DNA from: an uncultured Lachnospiraceae bacterium
Lineage (GTDB): Bacteria > Bacillota > Clostridia > Lachnospirales > Lachnospiraceae
NCBI GenBank assembly: GCA_910587715.1
Contig: CAJUMV010000018.1
Location: 1-64,000 of the forward strand
Direction of reading: 5' to 3'
DNA length: 64,000 nucleotides
A model generated the notes under the pieces. That model was given only the letters and a program-made list of their open reading frames with translations. It was not told the DNA's origin and did no database searches. Shown piece after piece: positions 1 through 8,040 of the stretch. The translations under genes were made by a program, and so were the position numbers. The first letter of the stretch is position 1, and every line of letters begins with the position of its first letter.

Positions 1-102
1 ATTTACCAGTAACTACATCCATTTATGGATGATGATATATAAATTTAAAAATATATCGGGAGATATATTGACAAATTTCAAATATTGAGATAGGAGGACT
101 AT

Positions 103-705
103 GTCGGTGAGCTGGGTGTTTTGGCGGACACGCCTCTGCGCAACGGTCAAAATCTCGGGATTGTCCTTGTCACGCTGGCTTCGCGGGCGGCAATAGAGGG
201 CGGGGTTATGCCCGAAACGGCATTTTCTCTAAGCGACAGTTATATACGCAAGCTGGAGAAAGCGCGTACTCCCGAAACCGCTTATCAGTTGGGCAGACAG
301 GCGGAATATCACTATGCGCTTCTGGTTAAGGAGAAAAAGAATGGAGGAGACGTATGTACCACAGTGGATTCGCGCATCGGTCTGTGTAAGGACTATATTT
401 TCGCGCATTTACACGGGAGAATTACCATGGCGGAAATTGCGGGAGCGCTTTATATCAATCCCAATTATCTTTCCGGTCTTTTTAAGAAGGAGGAGGGAAT
501 CACGATTGGGCAGTATATTCTTCAGGAAAAAATAAAGCTGGTGAAAAATATGCTTATCTATTCCCGCTATTCTTATATTGAGATAGCAAATTATCTGGGA
601 TTCTGCTCGCAGAGTCATTTGGGGGAAAAATTCAAAAAAGCCACCGGGCTGACACTCCATCAATATCGGGAAAAGTATGGAGTAAAGGAATTTCTTGTAA
701 AATAA
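103..705 (+). pseudogene. 5'-truncated AraC-family regulator
   Basis: The reading frame carries the C-terminal part of an AraC-type regulator: a linker containing LADTPLRNGQN, then two helix-turn-helix units over about the last 100 residues (ITMAEIAGALYINPNYLSGL and the second helix region ending in TGLTLHQYREKYG). The frame is open only back to a TAG at 91-93, and the residues read just before the first TTG at 121 (GELGV) still fit the family, so coding sequence extends slightly upstream without a proper start. An ATG at 101 after an AGGAGG is in a different frame and stops soon. Family members are usually around 400 residues, so some 200 N-terminal residues are missing. The A+T-rich bases 1-90 look non-coding. 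I infer a decayed gene; whether the loss is a deletion or lies outside the window cannot be seen. Confidence 0.6.
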
Positions 706-724
706 ATTATTTTGTTGATATAAT
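695..724 (+). promoter_or_regulatory. putative sigma-A promoter of the M18 peptidase gene
   Basis: TTGTAA at 695-700 and TATAAT at 719-724 with an 18-bp spacer, 38 bp before the chosen ATG. The -10 is perfect and the -35 is moderate. It overlaps the end of the AraC remnant. Confidence 0.45.
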
Positions 725-761
725 AATAATGCGCCGGAAGCGTGGAAAGGGAGAGAAAATT

Positions 762-2066
762 ATGGACGAGAATAGAAAATTCACACAAGGTTTATTACAA
801 TATTTAAATGACAGTCCCACAGCGTTTCACGCCGTGGAAAATGCGGCGGCGATTTTGAAAGAAAACGGCTTTCAGGAATTAAAGGAGGCGGAGAACTGGG
901 CTTTGGAAAAAGAAGGAAGATATTTTATAGTCAAAAACAGCTCGGCGGTGATCGCCTTTACGGTAGGAACGGGAGATTTGAATAAGGAAGGGTTCCGCAT
1001 CATCGGTGCTCACACAGACTCGCCGTCGCTTAAGGTGAAGCCGGGCGACTGCACCGTTACGCCGGACGGCTATGTGAAAGTGAACGTGGAGATTTACGGC
1101 GGGGCGATTTTGCAGACCTGGTTTGACAGACCGCTGGCCCTCGCCGGGCGGCTGGTTGTAAAAGAAAACGGCGTCTTGCGGGAAAAGCTTGTGCAGATTG
1201 ATAAACCTGTCTTTATGATTCCGAATCTCTGCATTCATTTTAACAGAGATATGAAGGAAAAGGGCGCCTGCAACAAACAGACGGAAATCCTGCCGCTTTT
1301 GTCTATGAAAGAGGACGACATGGAGAAAGAGGATTATCTGCCCGCCCTGCTGGAAGAAGAGACTGGCATCGAAAAAGGAAACATCGTGGATTATGAGCTG
1401 TATTTGTATGAGTATCAGAAGGGAATCTTTACAGGCAAAAAGCAGGAGTTTATCTCGGCGGGCAGGATTGACGATTTGTCCATGGTTTATGCAGGACTGA
1501 CCGCACTGACACAGGCGCAGGCACAGGCGGGCTGCCAGGTGCTTGCTGCGTTTGACAATGAGGAAGTGGGGAGCACTACCGCACAGGGCGCCAATTCTGG
1601 ACTTTTGCTGCATCTGTTGAACCGCATCTGCAAGAATCTTGGGCTGTCGGACGAGGGATATTTTCAGGCGGTTGCCAATTCGACCTCGATATCGGCAGAT
1701 TTGGCGCACGCGGTGCATCCAAATTACAGTGACAAACATGACACGGAAAACCGCCCCGTGTTAGGAGGCGGTCCGGTGATTAAATATTCCGCGTCGCAGC
1801 GTTACGCTACGACAGCAATGAGCGCTGCTTATTTTATGCAAGCATGTGAGCGCGCTGGCGTTCCTTATCAGAAGTTTGTAAACAGAAACGATATCGCGGG
1901 CGGATCGACAATCGGTCCCGCGCTTTCCGGACTGACCACAATCCCTACGGTGGACATGGGCGCGCCGATTTTGGCGATGCACTCCATCCGGGAATTTGGG
2001 GCAGCGGCGGACATGGAATATACGCGGCGGGCGTTTCTGGCATACTATGAGGGCGGACGGCTTTAA
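762..2066 (+). CDS. apeB: M18 family aminopeptidase (aspartyl aminopeptidase type)
   Basis: Cytoplasmic zinc metallo-aminopeptidase that removes N-terminal, preferentially acidic, residues from peptides. Metal and catalytic motifs are visible: GAHTDSPSLK near residue 84 (zinc-binding His and Asp), FDNEEVGS in the middle (catalytic and metal Glu), a DLAHAVHPN segment and a C-terminal AMHSIREFG containing the last metal ligand. The length of 434 residues is normal for the family. An upstream in-frame ATG exists at 729, but the ATG at 762 follows GGAAAGGGAGAG and begins at the family-typical N-terminus. The gene appears monocistronic and ends at a shared hairpin with the convergent AraC gene. 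Family assignment is secure; the substrate range is inferred. Confidence 0.93.
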   Translation: MDENRKFTQGLLQYLNDSPTAFHAVENAAAILKENGFQELKEAENWALEKEGRYFIVKNSSAVIAFTVGTGDLNKEGFRIIGAHTDSPSLKVKPGDCTVTPDGYVKVNVEIYGGAILQTWFDRPLALAGRLVVKENGVLREKLVQIDKPVFMIPNLCIHFNRDMKEKGACNKQTEILPLLSMKEDDMEKEDYLPALLEEETGIEKGNIVDYELYLYEYQKGIFTGKKQEFISAGRIDDLSMVYAGLTALTQAQAQAGCQVLAAFDNEEVGSTTAQGANSGLLLHLLNRICKNLGLSDEGYFQAVANSTSISADLAHAVHPNYSDKHDTENRPVLGGGPVIKYSASQRYATTAMSAAYFMQACERAGVPYQKFVNRNDIAGGSTIGPALSGLTTIPTVDMGAPILAMHSIREFGAAADMEYTRRAFLAYYEGGRL

Positions 2067-2078
2067 TGCCGCCGGAGA

Positions 2079-2107
2079 AAGCCGCCCCGTATCATCAGGG
2101 ACGGCTT
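2079..2107. terminator. bidirectional hairpin between convergent genes
   Basis: Arms AAGCCGCCCC and GGGACGGCTT form a 10-pair stem with one mismatch around a 9-nt loop. It lies between two convergent genes. The T tracts on either side are weak, so function as a terminator is inferred from position and structure. Confidence 0.5.
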
Positions 2108-2147
2108 ATCTTTAACCTTGCGTTTTTCGGACATGCTGCGGAGGAGA

Positions 2148-3035
2148 TTACTCTTTTGTGACAGGCACCCACAATTCGCAGAACAGACCTTTTTCGCCCT
2201 TTTCAAAGTAAATTTCAAAGTCCGTGTCGTCTGTCTGCACATAGCCTGTCTGCGGGGAAAATTCTTTGTGGAATTTGCGCCAGACTTCACCGATGCAGTC
2301 TCCGTCATCGCCAAGACATTTGAATACGGCATAGTCTGCGGGTTCGGTGTTCCAAATGGTATAACCCTTTTTGATAAGGGCGTCTAACCCGGCGCGGTCC
2401 GTATCGTCATCAACAATAACGCCGATACCGTAGTTAAAATGCGTTTCGTTTTCTTTCGTGGGGCTGCATAAGCCGTATACGTCCCGCTTCCCCTCTTTCC
2501 GAAGCTGCTTCATGGGCTCGACCAGATTTTTGTCAAAGCATTCCGTCCAGAAATCGGGAATGCTGTGGTCACTGTCATCGTTGATGATCTCGTTGGGAAA
2601 AGCCCTCACCATTGCAAGAAACTGCTGCGATTCTTTGTGTTCCATTCTGTAATCCATAATACTACCACCTTCCGTTATGATTTTTATCACAAGGGGATTG
2701 AACAGATGAAGCTTCGCGCCCTGCTTTTTTGCCTGCTTCGGGGTGGAACCGTGGAAGCGGAGAAAAGCCTTGGAAAAGCTCTCCGGCGATTCATAGCCAT
2801 ACTTATACGCGGCGTCAATGACGGACAGATCCGTTGTCTGCAGCTCCTGCGCAGCGAGCGTAAGACGGCGGTTTCTGATGTATTCATTGGCGGTCATTCC
2901 GGTAATAAAGCTGAATGTGCGGTGGAAGTTATAGTTGGACATGCGTATGCTGTTTGCCACGTCGGTGTAGTTAATGTCCTCGCAAATGTGTTCTTCCATA
3001 TAACGTATTGCCTGCTGAATCAGTTGTATTGACAT
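2148..3035 (-). CDS. AraC-family regulator with GyrI-like effector domain
   Basis: DNA-binding regulator of the Rob/TetD-like architecture. The first 110 residues hold two AraC helix-turn-helix units (YTDVANSIRMSNYNFHRTF and a second one ending YGYESPESFSKAFLRFHG). The remaining 180 residues match the GyrI-like or effector-binding fold: a strand-rich region with PADYAVFKC and a terminal FEIYFEKG-type strand. The start at 3035 is chosen because ATG follows AAAGGAGAGGCAGAAACCGAC on the minus strand and matches the family start; a longer open frame reaches 3149. Such domains bind small amphipathic or cationic ligands. No target gene is evident nearby, as the neighbour upstream is a toxin-antitoxin pair. 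Confidence 0.88.
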   Translation of the reverse strand: MSIQLIQQAIRYMEEHICEDINYTDVANSIRMSNYNFHRTFSFITGMTANEYIRNRRLTLAAQELQTTDLSVIDAAYKYGYESPESFSKAFLRFHGSTPKQAKKQGAKLHLFNPLVIKIITEGGSIMDYRMEHKESQQFLAMVRAFPNEIINDDSDHSIPDFWTECFDKNLVEPMKQLRKEGKRDVYGLCSPTKENETHFNYGIGVIVDDDTDRAGLDALIKKGYTIWNTEPADYAVFKCLGDDGDCIGEVWRKFHKEFSPQTGYVQTDDTDFEIYFEKGEKGLFCELWVPVTKE

Positions 3036-3159
3036 GTCGGTTTCTGCCTCTCCTTTCGTGTTCTGGGCAACGAAGTTTTTTACCTGTTCTCCTTGTGTGA
3101 AACCATTGTATAAAATTGTGGAAGGAAAGTCCTGTTCTGGCTTGCGCAAGGTTGCACTG

Positions 3160-3582
3160 TCATTTGTTATTTTCTATAATTGCCATCATTTCCGCAGGAG
3201 TAACGATGAAGTCCCTAAATGGATAATGTTTTTGATTCCCGGTAACCAGATAGGCATCATCGTCTCGTTTCTCCATAGCTACCTCATAGAATACAAGGTC
3301 GTCCATATCAATCAAAACAGCTCCTGTAGGCTGAGGAAATACTTCGATTCCGTATTGGCAGATTGATTCAAGAACAGTTTGTATCAATTCTTCCTGCAGG
3401 TGAAATTTTTCTCTGTGAAATACTTCATTATATTCAAATAGAATATTTTGATGATATAAAGGAATAATAGTCCCATCAAAAACGGCATCTAGCACTTTAA
3501 CAGTAGCGGAGGCTGCAGTTTTTGAAAGCAGTGCCGACAGCAAAACATTAGTATCAATTACGGCATAATATTTCATGTGCAT
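3160..3582 (-). CDS. PIN-domain toxin of a type II toxin-antitoxin pair
   Basis: Predicted PIN-family ribonuclease of 140 residues. The N-terminal YAVIDTNVLLSAL holds the first catalytic Asp (residue 10), EYNEVFHRE supplies the conserved Glu region, and RDDDAYLVTGNQKHY holds the C-terminal acidic cluster typical of the COG1569-like putative toxin group. Its start codon directly abuts the stop codon of the upstream RelB-like gene, so the two are cotranscribed and probably translationally coupled. The family cleaves RNA and is neutralised by the partner. The RNA target is unknown. A second ATG two codons downstream (3576) could also be used. Confidence 0.85.
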   Translation of the reverse strand: MHMKYYAVIDTNVLLSALLSKTAASATVKVLDAVFDGTIIPLYHQNILFEYNEVFHREKFHLQEELIQTVLESICQYGIEVFPQPTGAVLIDMDDLVFYEVAMEKRDDDAYLVTGNQKHYPFRDFIVTPAEMMAIIENNK

Positions 3583-3879
3583 TTACCTTTTTCTTTCTGC
3601 TCTTATGGCTGAAATTTCGGCGTTGATTTCATCAAGTGTCATTTCCGGAACGTTAGCAACTTGCCGGCGTAACTCATAAAAAGCATTTTTGGCTTCGGTT
3701 CTAGTTATTGTTTGCTCTGGCAGCGTTGCCTCAAATGGAAGCCCTTTGACCATTTTACTTTTTGTCATAAACATACGAAACGCTGTAGGTAAATCTAATC
3801 CGAGTCGTTCATATATTTCTGTTACTTCCTGTTTTAGTGCTTTATCTGCTCTGAATTGAATTAAAACTTGTTCTGCCAT
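3583..3879 (-). CDS. RelB/DinJ-family antitoxin
   Basis: Short protein of 98 residues starting with a ribbon-helix-helix: VLIQFRADKALKQEV followed by the DinJ-type GLDLPTAFRMFMTKS segment and the GLPFE motif. The C-terminal half, rich in charged residues, would wrap the toxin. The ATG at 3879 follows GGAGAATATAAT and fits the family start; the open frame continues upstream without family similarity. DinJ relatives usually pair with a RelE/YafQ toxin, whereas here the partner is a PIN protein, a known but less common combination. Autorepression through the palindrome upstream is likely by analogy. Confidence 0.85.
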   Translation of the reverse strand: MAEQVLIQFRADKALKQEVTEIYERLGLDLPTAFRMFMTKSKMVKGLPFEATLPEQTITRTEAKNAFYELRRQVANVPEMTLDEINAEISAIRAERKR

Positions 3880-3924
3880 ATTATATTCTCCTATCATGTA
3901 TTTTGAAGTTGTTTTGCATGTGTT

Positions 3925-3959
3925 TATAATATTATATGCTTTGCATGTTAAATTAGCAA
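3925..3959 (-). promoter_or_regulatory. promoter and palindromic operator of the toxin-antitoxin pair
   Basis: On the minus strand TTGCTA (3954-3959) and TATAAT (3931-3936) are separated by exactly 17 bp. The -10 is embedded in the perfect 12-bp palindrome TATAATATTATA (3925-3936), and TTGCATGT copies flank it. This is what an autoregulated ribbon-helix-helix antitoxin promoter looks like; the binding itself is inferred. Confidence 0.65.
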
Positions 3960-4022
3960 GCAATTCTATTGTGCAATTTCTTAATACATATTTGTGGTAT
4001 TGGCAATAGAGCATAAAATAGA

Positions 4023-4081
4023 TTGACAAAATGTGTTTACAGATGTAGACTATTCTTAAAAGAAGTCTACATCTGTAAACA
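4023..4081 (+). promoter_or_regulatory. BlaI promoter-operator with 18-bp inverted repeat
   Basis: TTGACA at 4023-4028 and TAGACT at 4046-4051 with a 17-bp spacer. A perfect inverted repeat (arms 4034-4051 and 4064-4081) covers the -10 and start region. Each arm contains the BlaI/MecI core TACA-N2-TGTA (TACAGATGTA and TACATCTGTA). The layout fits autorepression of the blaI-M56 operon. Confidence 0.8.
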
Positions 4082-4124
4082 ATAGAAACAAATGGGCAGG
4101 AAGTAATAGGAAAGGAATACATTT

Positions 4125-4496
4125 ATGAAAGACACAAAAATATCCGACGCGGAACTGGAAATACTGGAAACACTCTGGGCAGCGGGGGAAGCATTAAACG
4201 CCAACGAGATCCGTGCGCGGTTGAATGAAAAAAAGGACTGGGAGCGCACCACGGTGCTGACGCTGATCCGCAGGCTGCTTGACAAAGGCGTGATTGCGCA
4301 GGAAAAACGGGATGTTTACTATTACACGCCTCTTGTGGCGCGGAGCGTATATGTGAAAGAGGAGACGAAGAGCTTTCTGAATAAATTTTTCAAGGGAAAT
4401 GCGAAAAATCTGGCGGCGGCGCTCATTGAGGATGAGAATTTGAGCCGGGAAGATATTGAGGAACTGCGGGATTATTTTCAGGATAACTTTCGATAG
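4125..4496 (+). CDS. BlaI/MecI/CopY-family repressor
   Basis: Winged-helix repressor of 123 residues with the family pattern: ISDAELEILETLWAAGEALNANEI, then ERTTVLTLIRRLLDKGVI as the recognition helix, YYYTPLV as the wing, and a C-terminal dimerisation and cleavage region (AALIEDENLSREDIEELRDYF). In this family the repressor dimer holds off transcription until a partner M56 membrane protease senses a signal and causes cleavage. The M56 gene follows 17 bp downstream and the operator lies just upstream. The RBS is AGGAAAGGAATACATTT before ATG. Confidence 0.92.
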   Translation: MKDTKISDAELEILETLWAAGEALNANEIRARLNEKKDWERTTVLTLIRRLLDKGVIAQEKRDVYYYTPLVARSVYVKEETKSFLNKFFKGNAKNLAAALIEDENLSREDIEELRDYFQDNFR

Positions 4497-4513
4497 GAGA
4501 CATGGAGGGAATT

Positions 4514-7090
4514 ATGGCACAATTATTTTCTGTAATTTTATCGTTATCGGTGTCCGGCGGGCTGGTCGGACTTCTGGTTCTGGCGTTTCGCCCGGTCGCC
4601 GGTCGGTATTTTGCAAAGCGGTGGACATACTGCCTCTGGCTTTTGGTGATTGCGAGACTGCTTGTGCCTGTGCACGGGGATATCAATCTGATGGAATATT
4701 TGTCGGTGAATCTGGCGTCGGTGGGGAGTCATTTGAGCGAAATTGGCGGCATGGCAGAGCGGGCAGAGGAGGACGGACGCGCGGGCGCGGCGTTGGAAGA
4801 TTTGGAGGGCGCGGCGGAGAGTGCGGATGGCGCAGAGGTAACGGATATGACTTTGCGCGAGGATGTCGGTACGGCAACGAATGTAGAAAGCGGGACTGAG
4901 CCGACGGCAGATGCAGAGAAGGTTGAGAAAGAGGCTGGGCAGGATAGTGCGGAGAACCCGGCAGACAGCGAGCGCGGTGGAAGTGAACTGCGTGAGACAG
5001 CTGGCATGGCGGGCGCAGTATCTGCCAGCGGAATGACCGGCGGCACAGCGGATAGCATTGGGAAATGGATATTGCAGATTGCAACTGTCATCTGGCTGAT
5101 CGGCGTGCTCTTTACGGCTCTGCGGAAACTTTGGATTTATCGCCGGTTTGTAAAGGAAATCAGTGCGGGTGGAATGGAGAATGCGAACCGAAGGGGGTTA
5201 AATCAGGACGGCATGTCGCGCGCGGTGTGCGCACCTGTAAGCAACCAGCGGATTCTTGCGCAGTATGCGGAAATACACAGGAGACTCGGCATGCAAAAGA
5301 TCATGCCGCTCTACGAGAGTGCGGTCATTGACAGCCCGATGCTGATTGGGCTTTTCAATCCCTGTATTTATCTGCCTTTCGGGTTTTTGGAGGAGATGGC
5401 TGGGAAGGAGAACGATATCATTCTGATTCTGCATCATGAACTGGTGCACTACAAGCGGCGTGACCTTTGGTATAAATGGCTGTTTCAGGCGGCGCTCTGC
5501 GTGCACTGGTTTAACCCGCTTCTGTATGTGTTCCAACGCAAGTTTAGTGCGGACTGCGAACTGGCATGTGATGAGACGGTGTTAAAGCTTCTCTCGGAAG
5601 AGGGGCGCAGAGCGTACGGGAATGTGCTGTTGGATGTGGCGCAGAAAAACTGGTCGGAAAGTATGCTTTCGGGGAACGGCTGGGGCGTGTACAGAAACGT
5701 GCCGACAATGACACTTTTGGAGGACAAAAGTACGCTGAAAGACAGACTGCGGGGAATCGCGCAGTATCACAGTACGGGAATAGCGGTCGGGCTCTGTTCC
5801 GTGGCGGCGCTTGTCATGTTTTTGGGAGTGGCTTTCGTCTGCGGCGCGGCGGGTGTCCGTGGCGGTTCCGGGAAGACTTTTTCCATGTACAATAATGGAA
5901 GTCTGGTGGAGCATTTCTGGGAAAAATCGTTGTGGACAGAAATGTGGGGAGATTCTTTCGATTTGGGGCAGCCGATTCTGGTAAGCGAAAACGGAAGAGC
6001 CTATCGGATGTATGATGACGACGCTCTGATAGCCGGGGACAGTGAAAATGACTGCTGGCGCGCATGGTTCTATTCCGGCGGGGACGAGAGTGTGGAAGCG
6101 AAGAAATTTGTGCTTAACGGATCCGACAGCTTATGGATTTTCTATGCCAACAAGGAGACTGCATTGGAGATATCTTCGAGATTCCAGCTTCGTGATGGCC
6201 GCTTTAAACTTGTCTGTGTCAGACCTGACCAGACAGTGCAGACAATCAGTGAGAGCGGAGAAGAGAATACGGTTAAAATCACGCTGCCGCAGGGTAGAAA
6301 TGTGATTAAGATGGTGGGGCAGAAGGCAAAGCTGGAAGCTTTGGGCGCTGCATATGGAAAGATGAAAAAGGGGGATTTTGACGGTATCTATAACAATGAA
6401 GCTTCGGAGTATGCTTATCAGGTGTTGGAGGGGCGGAGAACACTGGACTTAAACAAGCTGGAAGAGACTTTGCCATATTTGAAGGAAAAAGAGGCAAGCG
6501 AGCTGTGCCTGAAAATCTGGAAGGAGGGGGCTGCGTTAACGAAGGAAAACTGGCAGCAGTTGTTTGTCTACTCCGACGAAGAGATGACGACACAGTATCT
6601 TTTGGATGTATTGCAGGAAGGCGGCGTCAAGGAGTTTGACAGCAGCGTCCTTGTCGAGATCGCCCCCTATATGGCTACGGAGGATGTGAGTGAATGTTTC
6701 TGGTATCTCTTGGAGCGGGATGCAGTGTCTGAGTCCGACTGGGAGAGTATCTTCGTGTATTCCGATGCGGACAAGTCGGCAAAATATCTGGCGGAGGCGT
6801 TGCGGAAAGGAAAGGCGGGCAGTTTTGGGGATGAGGCGCTTGAGCAGATTTGTTACCGGGTATCCACGAAAGAATTGACGGATATTGTGACGGCGATGGA
6901 TGAACTGTCTTTTGATGGTCTGGAGCATGTGCTGGCTTTCGTGCAGGAGATGGACGAGGCAGCCGACTGCATCTGTCATTACATTGACTTGGGGAATGCG
7001 CTGACGGATGAGCAATTGCGGGAGATTCAGGCTTATTTGAGCGAGGAGGATTTTTGGCGGGTTGTGGAGTATAACGGGAAGAAAAAATAA
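4514..7090 (+). CDS. BlaR1-like M56 membrane metallopeptidase with long C-terminal helical repeats
   Basis: Membrane zinc protease predicted to relay a signal to the BlaI protein encoded just upstream. Order: membrane segments near residues 5-25 and 35-55; a low-complexity Ala/Glu/Gly-rich stretch (about 75-180); another membrane segment (about 185-205); the M56 protease domain with HELVHYKRRD, in which the zinc HExxH starts near residue 308; a further membrane segment near 420-440. The extracytoplasmic C-terminus is not a penicillin-binding sensor domain. It contains a poorly classified region and then about three 60-65 residue helical repeats with recurring W-x2-(L/I)FVYSD. The start at 4514 follows GGAGGGAATT; ATG at 4502 is also in frame. 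The ligand is unknown. Confidence 0.85.
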   Translation: MAQLFSVILSLSVSGGLVGLLVLAFRPVAGRYFAKRWTYCLWLLVIARLLVPVHGDINLMEYLSVNLASVGSHLSEIGGMAERAEEDGRAGAALEDLEGAAESADGAEVTDMTLREDVGTATNVESGTEPTADAEKVEKEAGQDSAENPADSERGGSELRETAGMAGAVSASGMTGGTADSIGKWILQIATVIWLIGVLFTALRKLWIYRRFVKEISAGGMENANRRGLNQDGMSRAVCAPVSNQRILAQYAEIHRRLGMQKIMPLYESAVIDSPMLIGLFNPCIYLPFGFLEEMAGKENDIILILHHELVHYKRRDLWYKWLFQAALCVHWFNPLLYVFQRKFSADCELACDETVLKLLSEEGRRAYGNVLLDVAQKNWSESMLSGNGWGVYRNVPTMTLLEDKSTLKDRLRGIAQYHSTGIAVGLCSVAALVMFLGVAFVCGAAGVRGGSGKTFSMYNNGSLVEHFWEKSLWTEMWGDSFDLGQPILVSENGRAYRMYDDDALIAGDSENDCWRAWFYSGGDESVEAKKFVLNGSDSLWIFYANKETALEISSRFQLRDGRFKLVCVRPDQTVQTISESGEENTVKITLPQGRNVIKMVGQKAKLEALGAAYGKMKKGDFDGIYNNEASEYAYQVLEGRRTLDLNKLEETLPYLKEKEASELCLKIWKEGAALTKENWQQLFVYSDEEMTTQYLLDVLQEGGVKEFDSSVLVEIAPYMATEDVSECFWYLLERDAVSESDWESIFVYSDADKSAKYLAEALRKGKAGSFGDEALEQICYRVSTKELTDIVTAMDELSFDGLEHVLAFVQEMDEAADCICHYIDLGNALTDEQLREIQAYLSEEDFWRVVEYNGKKK

Positions 7091-7110
7091 GGAAATTAGC
7101 GGGATTTGTG

Positions 7111-7146
7111 GGGCTGTCCGAAAACGGATGGTCCCTTTTGTTTTTG
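7111..7146 (+). terminator. rho-independent terminator after M56 gene
   Basis: GGGCTGTCCG and CGGATGGTCCC pair around an AAAA loop (with one bulge and G-U pairs) and are followed by TTTTGTTTTTG. The T tract also contains the -35 of the next promoter. Confidence 0.75.
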
Positions 7147-7173
7147 ACAATTATTTTGCACTCAGTATATAAT
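7144..7173 (+). promoter_or_regulatory. strong sigma-A-type promoter of the phospholipase-like gene
   Basis: Perfect TTGACA (7144-7149) and perfect TATAAT (7168-7173) separated by 18 bp, about 60 bp before the ATG at 7234. Confidence 0.75.
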
Positions 7174-7233
7174 GGAACGTATCATATACTGTTTTAATAT
7201 AAAGGCGTAAATTCAGAAACGGAGATAACGGTT

Positions 7234-7899
7234 ATGTCATATCCGATGGTGCACTTAAAAGTTGCATATGGGCTGCTTGCACGGCATGATGGCGGGTGGA
7301 TAGAGCGACCGGGAGATTTCCTGCTCGGCTCCGTTGCGCCGGACGCGGTGCACTTTCATAACAAATATAATGTTTCGCTGAAAGAGCGAAGTCACCTATG
7401 GAAATTCGGACCGCGCTGGGGTATAACGGTTGACAGTGAGGGCTGGCTGGAAGCAATCCGCAAGTTCTGGAAAGAAAATCAAAGCGTCGAAACCCGGGAT
7501 TTTATGGCGGGTTACTGCACACATCTTCTGACGGATTGGGAGAACGACAGATGCATCTGGACGCCCTTTCGGGAAAAGATGATACGGGGCGCAGACCTCG
7601 ACGAAGTGTACGGGCAGTATGCGGCGGAAGCCTACGGTATCGACCAGTGGTTATATCAGGAGGATAGGGAGTCGCCGGAAATCTGGCGGCTTTTGGAACA
7701 GGGGCAGGTCTGCGGGGTAGAAGGCTGTATTTTGGAGGAGGATCTGGCACGGCAGAAGCAGTCTCTTTTATGTGAGCAGTTTACAGGGAAAGCGGCGGTC
7801 GATGTGAGAGGGTATCAGTTTTGTTCAAAAGAGATTATGGAGAAATTTGTGGAAACGTGCGTGGAGCGATTATCCAGAGAGATATTTATTTGGTCATAA
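7234..7899 (+). CDS. zinc-dependent phospholipase C-like hydrolase
   Basis: Protein of 221 residues fitting the zinc-dependent phospholipase C / S1-P1 nuclease-like fold. Visible marks are an N-terminal MVHLKVAYGL, then PGDFLLGSVAPDAVHF (Asp and His metal ligands) and MAGYCTHLLTDW (His and Asp). No signal peptide is present, so it acts inside the cell, and its real substrate may not be a phospholipid. Relatives are common as stand-alone genes in Clostridia and are usually left as hydrolases of unknown role. RBS is CGGAGATAACGGTT before ATG. It is transcribed from its own strong promoter. Confidence 0.75.
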   Translation: MSYPMVHLKVAYGLLARHDGGWIERPGDFLLGSVAPDAVHFHNKYNVSLKERSHLWKFGPRWGITVDSEGWLEAIRKFWKENQSVETRDFMAGYCTHLLTDWENDRCIWTPFREKMIRGADLDEVYGQYAAEAYGIDQWLYQEDRESPEIWRLLEQGQVCGVEGCILEEDLARQKQSLLCEQFTGKAAVDVRGYQFCSKEIMEKFVETCVERLSREIFIWS

Positions 7900-7905
7900 A
7901 TAAGA

Positions 7906-8003
7906 TACGTTTGAGAACCGTATGATTTACGTTTGAAATTCAGCAAGATGGTGATAAAGAAGGATTTTTTGCGTTTGAAATACGTGCGAATTGATTTGAG
8001 AAT
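7906..8003 (+). promoter_or_regulatory. phased direct repeats upstream of ABC transporter
   Basis: Copies of a TACGTTTGA-like box start at 7906 (TACGTTTGAG), 7928 (TACGTTTGAA), 7970 (TGCGTTTGAA) and, weaker, 7991 (TTGATTTGAG). Spacings are 22, 42 and 21 bp, that is whole multiples of two helical turns. The box resembles the LytTR/AgrA direct-repeat pattern with 12-13 bp gaps. The region holds no gene. Operator function is inferred. Confidence 0.45.
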
Positions 8004-8040
8004 ATTTAAATTTTAATATGTATTTATTAGGGAGTGCATT

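Noticed and set aside
879..1739. Long antisense open frames within the M18, ABC transporter, flagellin and other genes
   Set aside because: They mirror strong coding genes, lack ribosome sites and show composition expected of reverse-frame shadows.
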